A stretch of 64,000 nt of DNA from Gammaproteobacteria bacterium. Its GTDB lineage: Bacteria; Pseudomonadota; Gammaproteobacteria; S012-40. Numbering within the stretch: position 1 is the first letter of the stretch; each line of letters opens with the position of its first letter. Under the pieces are notes generated by a model, which was given only the letters and a program-made list of their open reading frames with translations, had not been told where the DNA came from and made no database searches. The translations under genes and the position numbers were made by a program. Location: the NCBI GenBank assembly GCA_029881255.1, contig JAOUMY010000001.1:186001-250000 (forward strand). The letters run 5' to 3'. Shown piece by piece: positions 46,038-54,259 of this stretch.

Positions 46038-46312
46038 GTGACTACACCTTCTAAACCAAGCTCGAGACTTCCCTGAAGTTTACGCCTTTGACATCCTGTC
46101 AACACCATTCATTCTGCAGTTACGACGCCGACAAAATGCTGCGCCACTTGCCCCACTATGTTCGATCCAACACTCCAGATATCAACTATTATTCTCAAAA
46201 CCTGGCGGTGATTGTATCTACCTGCTCGCCCAATCTGACAAATATACCAGCGCAGTGCGCAAGCTCAAATTCGGTTATAATCCAGCGACTAGCTCAAACC
46301 CCGGAACGAACA

Positions 46313-47263
46313 GTGAAAATTATTCGCGGCCTACATAATATTCGGGCCGAACACCAGCAGTGTGTAGCGACCATCGGCAATTTTGATGGCCTACACCTTG
46401 GGCACCAGGACATCATTGTGCGCCTCAAGCAGGTGGCCGCCGAGCGTGGTGTGCCTGCGACGCTCATCACCTTTGAGCCCTATCCCCAGGAGTTTCTGCG
46501 GCCCGATCCGGCGATTTCACGTTTGACGCGTTTTCGCGAGAAAATGACCCTATTGAAAGAATGGGGCGTAGACCAGGTTTTGTGCCTGCGTTTCAACCAG
46601 TGGCTGGCCTCATTAGAACCCGAGCAATTTATACAACTGGTATTGGCGGAAAAACTGGCCATTCGCCACCTTATCGTCGGTGATGACTTCCGTTTTGGGC
46701 GACAGCGGCGCGGTGATTTTGATATGCTTACCCGTTCGAGTGAGGAATATGGCTATAGCATCGAAAACACCGAAACTGTAGCGATAGACGATGAACGCGT
46801 CAGTAGTACCCGGGTGCGCAAAACCCTGGCAGATGGCGACATGCAGACGGTCAAACGACTATTGGGTCGCGACTATGCCATGCTTGGCCGTGTCGCGCAT
46901 GGTGATAAACGTGGGCGCACTATCGGCTTCCCGACGGCCAACATCCATTTGCACCGTAAATCAGTCCCAGTTAGCGGGGTTTATGCGGTAAATATGGAAG
47001 GGCTCGGGAATACCCCTGTAACAGGTGTCGCCAACGTCGGTAATCGCCCGACAGTCGATGGAACGCGTAGCCTGCTAGAGGTTCATTTGTTTGATTTCGA
47101 CCATGACATCTATGGTCGACACGTAAAAGTAAACTTCATCGACTTCATTCGACCAGAAATGCGCTTCGATGGGCTGGACGCCCTCAAGCAACAAATTGCC
47201 AGGGATAGTGAACAAGCTAGAAAAATACACCTAGACCGGTCGACCAATACGCCCACCCAGTAA
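46313..47263 (+). CDS. ribF: Bifunctional riboflavin kinase / FAD synthetase
   Basis: This is a 316-residue enzyme that makes FMN and then FAD. I start at the GTG at 46313 (KIIRGLHNIR), matching the E. coli RibF N-terminus and length (313). The longer frame upstream has no support. The FAD synthetase domain shows TIGNFDGLHLGHQ and GDDFRFGRQRRGDF. The flavokinase domain shows GRTIGFPTANI, KSVPVSGVYAV and GVANVGNRPTV. In many relatives murJ, ribF and ileS are adjacent; here both junctions are interrupted. Its 3' end overlaps the convergent regulator gene by 33 bases. I saw no FMN-riboswitch-like leader. Confidence 0.96.
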   Translation: MKIIRGLHNIRAEHQQCVATIGNFDGLHLGHQDIIVRLKQVAAERGVPATLITFEPYPQEFLRPDPAISRLTRFREKMTLLKEWGVDQVLCLRFNQWLASLEPEQFIQLVLAEKLAIRHLIVGDDFRFGRQRRGDFDMLTRSSEEYGYSIENTETVAIDDERVSSTRVRKTLADGDMQTVKRLLGRDYAMLGRVAHGDKRGRTIGFPTANIHLHRKSVPVSGVYAVNMEGLGNTPVTGVANVGNRPTVDGTRSLLEVHLFDFDHDIYGRHVKVNFIDFIRPEMRFDGLDALKQQIARDSEQARKIHLDRSTNTPTQ

Positions 47264-48145
47264 AGACTGAATGGCGATTGACGCAGCGGAGGTGCGATTA
47301 TCCGCACCGATTTTCGGATACATTTGCTCAAGATGTTTATTTACCGTTCTCGGGCTCATATCGAGGATTTCGGCTATTTCGCGGTTCGTTTTGCCGTGTG
47401 CCACCCACAACAACACTTCCGCTTCACGGTGGGTAATCCGCAACGCACTTTCCAAGACAGCAGGCTTGACCTCGGCGGTTGGTAATTGGACCTTTAGTAA
47501 AAACTCATCCTCACGCCCTTGTTTAAAGTATCGCACTGTCAGCAATTCCTGCTTATAGGGTAACGCAAGGTCGTGTCCACTCATTCCATTGGGCAGCCAG
47601 GAACGAAATTTTGTCGAAAGTGTATCGCCATTCTGCTCGGTACAAAACTCATCTAGCAGTTGCTGCGCCTCTGGCGTTGCCCACAAAACATGACCGCTAC
47701 CATCAATGCAGAACACATGTTGACTCGCTGTATCCAGGGCTTGTCGTGCTTCGATCAACATTTTTGCGGCATTACTATGCTGCCGAATACGCGCCAATAA
47801 TTCTTGAGGTTTAATAGGCTTCACAATATAGTCCGAACCGCCGCTTTCAAATGCCTTAACGATATCCTCTTCTTCGCTCAAACCTGTCATAAAAATTACC
47901 GGCACCAAAGGCAGGATCCGACGAATATTTCTCGCGGTTTCATACCCATCCATGACCGGCATCAAGGCATCCAGCAAAATTACGTCCGGGGTCACCTGGT
48001 CCAACACATTCAGAGCCTGTTGACCATTTAGCGCGACGAGCACGGCTATGCCGACATCGTCTAACGCCATATTAATCATGCTCAGCGAACCCGGGTCGTC
48101 ATCGACGACCAGAACGACGAATTTTCCTTTAAATTGTTGTATCAC
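47231..48145 (-). CDS. REC-LuxR response regulator next to urea genes
   Basis: This is an about 304-residue protein. The receiver domain (about 10-125) has VVDDD, phosphoacceptor Asp in LLDALMPVMDG and the Lys in VKPIKP. A PAS-like middle region (about 140-225) follows, then a LuxR/FixJ-type helix-turn-helix (ITHREAEVLLWVAHGKTNREIAEIL, MSPRTVNKHLEQMY). I prefer the GTG at 48145, which has GGGGGAG upstream; ATG at 48163 is possible. Either overlaps the 3' end of the permease-kinase gene, so the two are translationally coupled and probably a cognate pair. The likely targets are the divergent porin/urt/ure genes. Confidence 0.88.
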   Translation of the reverse strand: MIQQFKGKFVVLVVDDDPGSLSMINMALDDVGIAVLVALNGQQALNVLDQVTPDVILLDALMPVMDGYETARNIRRILPLVPVIFMTGLSEEEDIVKAFESGGSDYIVKPIKPQELLARIRQHSNAAKMLIEARQALDTASQHVFCIDGSGHVLWATPEAQQLLDEFCTEQNGDTLSTKFRSWLPNGMSGHDLALPYKQELLTVRYFKQGREDEFLLKVQLPTAEVKPAVLESALRITHREAEVLLWVAHGKTNREIAEILDMSPRTVNKHLEQMYPKIGADNRTSAASIAIQSLLGGRIGRPV

Positions 48146-51100
48146 CAAACTCCCCCAGCTCACTCACCGCTTGAACAATACCATCTAGGTCACACACCTC
48201 GACAAGCAACTTCAAGTGGGAAAACCAATTTGCATAATAATATCTTTCTTCCAACTGAGCGATACAGTCATTCAGTCCTTTGAGATAACCGATTCGCGCG
48301 TACTCGATCATTGCACCAAGATCGCGCATATCCTCAGTTCTGATCTCGATATCATGCGCATCGACTGACTCATCGTCGGAAAGCAGACTGATTTTTAGCG
48401 CCTTTTCCAACTGCTCTATCAATTTTTCAAACACCACGGGTTTATTGATATAGGCGTCAAATTTATCTCGCATTTGATTCACTGCGTCCGCTTCATAGGG
48501 ATCGGCTGACAACATGATTACTGGCTGCGTCACATGTTTATTGCGCAAACTTTGCAGTAGCGTCCAACCGCTCGCGTCGGGCAGATTAATATCGAGAAGA
48601 TACAGGTCTATGTGTTCTTGTTCTGCCTTTTTTAGCGCAGCTTCTGTGCAATCAGCTTCGACGATACGAAAACGCGCCGGCGCCAGCAGATCCTTGATCA
48701 CATTGCGATGAGCTTCTTCATCATCCACCAGCAACAGCGTTCGTTCCACATCCAGTTTTCGAATCTTGGTCACCTGGTTGTGCTTTCGATAAACCCCTGT
48801 CACACCGGGCAACATCAGCTGAATACTAAATTCACTACCCTTACCCTCCTCACTGCTAACAAGGATCTGACCGCCCATCAGTTCTGCCAATAGACGACTA
48901 ATCGTCAAGCCCAATCCTGTGCCGCTAACTTTACTGGTAGTTTTCGATTTGACCCGCTCAAATGGTTCAAAAATTCGCGTAAGATCCTCCCTGGGTATTC
49001 CCACGCCTGTATCCCTGACAAGGAATGTTGCGACCTGATTGCGATAACTCACAATCAGATCGACACTGCCATGCTCGGTATACTTCAATGCATTGGAAAG
49101 TAGATTTAACAAGATCTGACGCAGACGTTTCTCGTCTGCATTAACATAACTTGGTAGACATTCAATGTTATGTACTTTAAACGTTATTCCTTTTGCACGG
49201 GCCTGTTGCGAAAACATTTCATCGAGTTGTGAAATCAGCTTGGTTATCGCAACGCGCTCCCGGTGTATTTCTAAACGTCTCGCCTCTATCTTCGAAAAAT
49301 CGAGCAGGCTTTCGACGACGTCCGACAGGTGTTGTCCGCTGCGTCTAATTATCGTTGCCACGTTACGGGTTTTCGCGTCCAGGTCTTCATTGGTTTCCAT
49401 GAGTTGCGCATAGCCAAAGATGGTATTCAATGGCGTTCTTAACTCATGACTTACTCCGGAGAGGTAGCGACTTTTTGCCTGATTGGCAGTATCTGCGGCA
49501 TTCTTGGCATCAAGTAATTTGCGATTGGTTTCTTCATGCGCGTCTACCTCATCTTCGAGCAACTGCGCCTGCGATTCCAGTTCGGTTAGCGCCAGTCGTG
49601 CACTGCGTTGCGCAAGCACATACAGCCACACCAACACGCCAGCAACGACCAACAAGAGAAAAAATACACGCCACAGCGTTGACTCGATGAGCAAGAGATC
49701 ACGCAGGGACGCATCGGCCTGCGCATAATAAACCAGACTCAACAAGGCGGCGATCACCACACCCGTAACACTGAAAATCACAAAGAACTGACTCGTAGTC
49801 GAATGCAGTTTCTGATTCAGATGCGGTGGTAGAATTCGCCCGAGAAAACTTGATGTCTGTGCTGCAAAATGTGCCTGCGGACGACAACGATCACCGCAGC
49901 GCGCGTCCAGTGAACAGCACAAGGAACAGATCGCGCCGTTATAACTGGGACAGGCGCTCATATCTTCCACATCAAAGGCGTTTTCACACACAACACAGGA
50001 CACCAGGTTTTCCGCACTACATTCGAGATCAGATACGTTGTTCAGATAAAATCGACTTTGCGTCAACCAGGCAATTAGAGGCACGGTGATAAACGGCAAG
50101 CCCAACGCGATGAACGGTGCCATCACCTTAAACGTATCTCCAAGTAGACCAAGACTCGCGCCAAAGCCCGTGGCCGACGCGATGATCATGGAGCCAACGC
50201 CGACGGGATTAATGTCATACAGATGACTACGCCTGAACTCAATATGGCGAGGGCTCAATCCCAGCGGTTTGTTAACCACGAGATCCGCCACCACACAGCC
50301 TATCCAGGCGACCACTAATATCGAATACGTCACCAGGATTTCTTCAAAGGCCTGATATAAACCCAGCTCCATCAGCAGCAAGGCAATCGCGACATTGAAA
50401 AACAGCCACACGACCCGGCCTGGATGATGATGAGTCAATCGGGAAAAAAAATTACCCCAGGCAATCGAACCGGCATAGGCATTAGTCACATTGATCTTTA
50501 ATTGCGAGATGACCACAAACACCGCCGCTACGTATATCGCTGTTTGCGGATTTTGCGTCAGATACTCAAACACCACCGCATACATATGCGCGGGGTCAGC
50601 AGCTTCAGAAAGACTCAGGCCATAGTTCAAGGCAAGTACAGCGAGGAAGGAACCGAGTAGTAATTTTGCAACGCCGACGATCACCCAACCTGGCCCTGCA
50701 CTAATGACCGCCATCCACCAGCTTAAACGCCTTTCTTTGTTTACCGGCAGAAAACGCAGAAAATCCGCCTGTTCGCCATTTTGCGCAATCAGCGGAAAAA
50801 TAACTGCGGCACATGCACCAAACAAATACAAACTGAGACCCTCGTTCGCCGCCTGTTTAACCCCTTCAAAATTCATCCATTGCTGAAAAACACCTGATTG
50901 ATTACTCGCAACGTAAAACAAGGGTAATAATTGCAGCAGTATCCACAACGGTTGCGTCCATGCCTGAAAGGTACTGATACGACTAATGCCGTGTGTCACC
51001 AGTGGAATCACAACCAAGGCGCTGATCACATAGGCAATCGACAGCGGAATATCTGTCGCCATGTGTATCGCCATCGACATAATCGCCGCTTCGATGGCAA

Positions 51101-51488
51101 AGAAGATAAACGTGAATGATGCATAGATCAGTGACGAAATTGTCGAGCCGATGTAGCCGAAGCCGGTGCCACGTGTGAGCAGGTCAATGTCCACGCCATA
51201 TTTGGCGGCATAATACGAAATCGGTAGTCCGCACAAGAAGATAATCAGCCCGACCACCATGATTGCCCAGAACGCGTTGATAAAGCCATAGTTCAAGGTG
51301 ATGGTACCGCCGATCGCCTCCAAAGCCAGAAATGACACGATTCCCAGGGCTGTATTCGCTACACGGGCGTTACTCCAGCGGCGAGCTCGCTTGGCGGTAT
51401 AGCGTAGCGAATAGTCCTCCAGTGTTTGATTAGCAATCCACTGGCTGTATTCTCGCCGGAAATTGGGAGTACGAGGTTTTGGAGACAT
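48129..51488 (-). CDS. NCS1-type permease fused to hybrid histidine kinase
   Basis: This is a 1119-residue fusion. Residues 1 to about 480 form a 12-helix nucleobase/cation symporter-like permease (YGVDIDLLTRGTGFGYIGS, NVTNAYAGSIAWGN). Residues 490-535 hold a cluster of about nine cysteines (CVVC, CSLCC, CGDRC) likely to bind zinc. Two more helices (565-590, 603-625) and a coiled coil lead to HisKA (His 681 in GVSHELRTPLN), an ATPase domain (NLLSNALKY, DTGVG, GTGLGLTIS) and a receiver (Asp 966 in LLDINLPD), then a helical tail. It probably senses a purine, pyrimidine or urea-related solute. It lies upstream of, and divergent from, the urea genes. Confidence 0.9.
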   Translation of the reverse strand: MSPKPRTPNFRREYSQWIANQTLEDYSLRYTAKRARRWSNARVANTALGIVSFLALEAIGGTITLNYGFINAFWAIMVVGLIIFLCGLPISYYAAKYGVDIDLLTRGTGFGYIGSTISSLIYASFTFIFFAIEAAIMSMAIHMATDIPLSIAYVISALVVIPLVTHGISRISTFQAWTQPLWILLQLLPLFYVASNQSGVFQQWMNFEGVKQAANEGLSLYLFGACAAVIFPLIAQNGEQADFLRFLPVNKERRLSWWMAVISAGPGWVIVGVAKLLLGSFLAVLALNYGLSLSEAADPAHMYAVVFEYLTQNPQTAIYVAAVFVVISQLKINVTNAYAGSIAWGNFFSRLTHHHPGRVVWLFFNVAIALLLMELGLYQAFEEILVTYSILVVAWIGCVVADLVVNKPLGLSPRHIEFRRSHLYDINPVGVGSMIIASATGFGASLGLLGDTFKVMAPFIALGLPFITVPLIAWLTQSRFYLNNVSDLECSAENLVSCVVCENAFDVEDMSACPSYNGAICSLCCSLDARCGDRCRPQAHFAAQTSSFLGRILPPHLNQKLHSTTSQFFVIFSVTGVVIAALLSLVYYAQADASLRDLLLIESTLWRVFFLLLVVAGVLVWLYVLAQRSARLALTELESQAQLLEDEVDAHEETNRKLLDAKNAADTANQAKSRYLSGVSHELRTPLNTIFGYAQLMETNEDLDAKTRNVATIIRRSGQHLSDVVESLLDFSKIEARRLEIHRERVAITKLISQLDEMFSQQARAKGITFKVHNIECLPSYVNADEKRLRQILLNLLSNALKYTEHGSVDLIVSYRNQVATFLVRDTGVGIPREDLTRIFEPFERVKSKTTSKVSGTGLGLTISRLLAELMGGQILVSSEEGKGSEFSIQLMLPGVTGVYRKHNQVTKIRKLDVERTLLLVDDEEAHRNVIKDLLAPARFRIVEADCTEAALKKAEQEHIDLYLLDINLPDASGWTLLQSLRNKHVTQPVIMLSADPYEADAVNQMRDKFDAYINKPVVFEKLIEQLEKALKISLLSDDESVDAHDIEIRTEDMRDLGAMIEYARIGYLKGLNDCIAQLEERYYYANWFSHLKLLVEVCDLDGIVQAVSELGEFGDTTI

Positions 51489-51684
51489 AACTTCAGAAAC
51501 TGGTTTAACTACGGCACCACCAGCTATACCGCAGATTGTTCAATAAGGATATGCGTAATTTGACGTATGCCTACTGGGTATTGTTCGCATTCTCCACGAT
51601 TTCCCTTCATCGGATACTGAGTACCAACAGAAACATGTCGCTTCTGCTGAGTCCTCTCAATGTTTGACAGAAAAGGAAGATCGA

Positions 51685-52827
51685 ATGATAGCAAGCAAAA
51701 AAACCATCACCAAAAAGCTTCTGCTGGCTAGTGCGCTCGCGTCGCTAAGCGGTACGACACTGGCTGGCGCCAAGATTAGCGTCGATGAAGACACCTGGAT
51801 CTCGCTGGGCGCAGGGTTGCGTTTTGGCGTGTCCAGTACGCTGGACGGTTCACCGAATGGCAACAGCCCCAGTACTGGAATCGATATGCAAAGCACGCGT
51901 TTGTATATTTCCGGTCAGGCCAACAAGTCGCTGAAATTCTCCTTCGGCACAGAAAAGATGTGGGGCGAATACGGCGTTCTGGACGCGGTTATCCAATATG
52001 AACCAAGCAAGGCATTCAATGTCTGGGCGGGACGCATGCTGACGCCAGCCGACCGTATCGAAATGAACGGCCCGTTTTACGCCTTGAGTTGGAACCAATA
52101 TACCGTCCCCTTGTTTCCTTCAGACAATGACATCGCCAACGGCAGCAATGGTGTCGCCGGCACCTATGGCCGCGATGATGGGGTCACCGTGTGGGGAACA
52201 CTGGCGAAATTTCAATACGCCATCGGCGTCTTCGATGGTCTGAGTGGCCCGACCAATGGTAAAGACATGCCGCTGATCGCAACACGTCTTGCTTACAACT
52301 TCCTCGATATGGAGGGCAATCCTGCCTATTACACCAGCAGCACCTATTTCGGTAAGGGCAGCGACATTCTCACACTGGGGTTTTCTGCGCAATACCAGGC
52401 TGATGGCTATGGCGACGCTACCAACGACGGCTCATTTACGGGGGTCGCCGTAGATGCTTTGCTCGAAAAAACACTGTCTGGTGGTTCGGCGCTAACGTTT
52501 GAAGGTGAATACAAGAAATTCATGGTTGATACCACCGCAGCCACACCAACGTTTGGCATGTTTGACGGTGATTCCTATTTTGCAACTGTCGGGTTTCTAC
52601 TCGGTGGAAAAATGGGTCCGGGTCAGATCCAACCCTATCTGCGCTACACAGGCAACTCACCCAGTACTGGAGCCGCCAGCTCTCTGGCTGAGCTCGGTAT
52701 GAACTATGTGATTTCCGGGCAGAACATGAAACTCAACCTCAATTTCACTAGTGGCGACGCGAACGCGAGCGGTGCTGCTGGAACCGACAGCAAGACCATG
52801 TCATTCGGCATGCAAATGCAACTCTAA
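51685..52827 (+). CDS. Outer-membrane porin
   Basis: This 380-residue protein starts at the ATG at 51685, with AAGGAAG upstream; the longer TTG frame lacks support. A signal peptide (cleavage near LAG-AK, about residue 28) precedes a sequence rich in alternating hydrophobic strands, Gly and aromatic residues, typical of a 16-strand trimeric porin. The gene sits 25 bases before urtA, so it may admit urea or related solutes across the outer membrane. The exact porin subfamily is not recognised. Confidence 0.82.
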   Translation: MIASKKTITKKLLLASALASLSGTTLAGAKISVDEDTWISLGAGLRFGVSSTLDGSPNGNSPSTGIDMQSTRLYISGQANKSLKFSFGTEKMWGEYGVLDAVIQYEPSKAFNVWAGRMLTPADRIEMNGPFYALSWNQYTVPLFPSDNDIANGSNGVAGTYGRDDGVTVWGTLAKFQYAIGVFDGLSGPTNGKDMPLIATRLAYNFLDMEGNPAYYTSSTYFGKGSDILTLGFSAQYQADGYGDATNDGSFTGVAVDALLEKTLSGGSALTFEGEYKKFMVDTTAATPTFGMFDGDSYFATVGFLLGGKMGPGQIQPYLRYTGNSPSTGAASSLAELGMNYVISGQNMKLNLNFTSGDANASGAAGTDSKTMSFGMQMQL

Positions 52828-52852
52828 GCGTTCACATTCCTTCAGGAGAAAG

Positions 52853-54148
52853 ATGATGAAAAAATTTAGCTACAAGAAACTCATGCTCACCGCAGCTGTC
52901 GCCGCAACTATTGCCAGCAACAGCGTCGCCTGGGCAAAAGACACTATCAAGGTTGGTGTACTGCATTCCTTGTCAGGCACCATGGCTATTTCCGAAACCA
53001 CATTGAAAGACACCATGTTAATGCTCATCGATGAGCAGAACAAAAAAGGTGGTCTACTCGGCAAGAAACTCGAGGCCGTAGTCGTCGACCCCGCATCGAA
53101 CTGGCCACTATTTGCGGAAAAGGCTCGCGAACTGATCAGCAAGAAAAAAACCGATGTTGTATTTGGTTGCTGGACTTCCGTATCTCGCAAGTCGGTTTTA
53201 CCGGTATTCGAAGAGTTGAATAGTTTGCTGTTCTATCCGGTTCAATATGAGGGCGAAGAGTCTTCAGAAAATATTTTCTATACCGGCGCATCACCTAACC
53301 AACAGGCAATTCCTGCAGTTGATTATTTAATGAATGATTTGAAAGTCAAACGCTGGGTACTGGCGGGTACTGACTATGTCTATCCGCGCACTACCAACAA
53401 AATTTTAGAGGCCTACTTGATTTCTAAAGGCGTGGACAAAAAAGACATCATGATCAACTATACGCCGTTCGGTCATTCTGACTGGCAGTCTATCGTTTCC
53501 GATATCAAGAAGTTTGGTAGCGCGGGCAAAAAAACAGCGGTGGTTTCAACTATCAACGGTGATGCCAACGTACCTTTCTACAAAGAGTTAGGCAATCAGG
53601 GTGTATCTGCCGAAGACATTCCAGTCGTCGCCTTCTCTGTCGGTGAAGAGGAACTCTCCGGCCTCGACACCAAGCCACTGGTGGGTCACCTGGCTGCATG
53701 GAATTACTTCATGAGTGTCGAATCTGACGTCAACGAAGAGTTTATTGGCAGCTGGCACAAATACATCAAGAACAAGAAGCGCGTTACCAACGATCCCATG
53801 GAAGCGCACTATATCGGCTTCAATATGTGGGTAAAGGCAGTCGAAAAGGCGGGCACAACCGATCCAAAAGCCGTTAAGGATGCGATCATCGGTATTACCG
53901 TTCCCAATCTGACTGGTGGTTACTCAGCTATGATGCCGAATCATCACATCACCAAGCCAGTACTCATCGGTGAAATTCAAAAGAATGGTCAGTTCGAAAC
54001 GGTCTGGAAAACTTCAGGTTTAGTAGCCGGAGACGCCTGGTCAGATTTTCTTCCTGGCTCTAAAGACATCATCGCTGATTGGCGTGCACCTCTGTCCTGC
54101 GGAAACTACAACGTAAAAACCAATAAGTGTAGTGGTCAAAATTTCTAA
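52853..54148 (+). CDS. urtA: Urea ABC transporter substrate-binding protein UrtA
   Basis: This 431-residue periplasmic binding protein starts at the ATG at 52853 (or 52856), with AGGAG upstream. The signal peptide ends near AWA-KD. The mature N-terminus (IKVGVLHSLSGTMAISE) and motifs GCWTSVSRKSVLPVFEE, LLFYPVQYEG and TNDPMEAHYIGF are characteristic of UrtA among the amide-urea binding proteins. It is followed by a hairpin and then urtB. Confidence 0.96.
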   Translation: MMKKFSYKKLMLTAAVAATIASNSVAWAKDTIKVGVLHSLSGTMAISETTLKDTMLMLIDEQNKKGGLLGKKLEAVVVDPASNWPLFAEKARELISKKKTDVVFGCWTSVSRKSVLPVFEELNSLLFYPVQYEGEESSENIFYTGASPNQQAIPAVDYLMNDLKVKRWVLAGTDYVYPRTTNKILEAYLISKGVDKKDIMINYTPFGHSDWQSIVSDIKKFGSAGKKTAVVSTINGDANVPFYKELGNQGVSAEDIPVVAFSVGEEELSGLDTKPLVGHLAAWNYFMSVESDVNEEFIGSWHKYIKNKKRVTNDPMEAHYIGFNMWVKAVEKAGTTDPKAVKDAIIGITVPNLTGGYSAMMPNHHITKPVLIGEIQKNGQFETVWKTSGLVAGDAWSDFLPGSKDIIADWRAPLSCGNYNVKTNKCSGQNF

Positions 54149-54203
54149 TTTGGTAATCACGGTGCAAGGTAAAACAAACTCCTCTTTCACTCACCGCGCA
54201 CCT

Positions 54204-54231
54204 GGGAAGTATCACGATAGTGATACTTCCC
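54204..54231 (+). terminator. Attenuating hairpin between urtA and urtB
   Basis: A perfect 12-bp stem (54204-54215 with 54220-54231) closes a 4-base GATA loop 55 bases after the urtA stop. A moderately T-rich stretch follows. It probably ends part of the transcripts or protects the urtA 3' end, giving more binding protein than permease. Confidence 0.65.
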
Positions 54232-54259
54232 TCTTTAACTTCTAACAAAATGGAATGAC

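Noticed and set aside
46088-46312. 75-residue N-terminal extension of RibF
   Set aside because: Homology begins at the GTG at 46313 and the resulting length matches RibF; the extension has no ribosome-binding site or similarity.
46038-46312. FMN riboswitch upstream of ribF
   Set aside because: I could not find the conserved multi-stem junction sequences in the 275-base leader.
51489-51684. Sigma-54 (NtrC-type) promoter before the porin/urtA genes
   Set aside because: A TGG...TTCGC stretch near 51578-51592 has the wrong spacing between the GG and GC elements.
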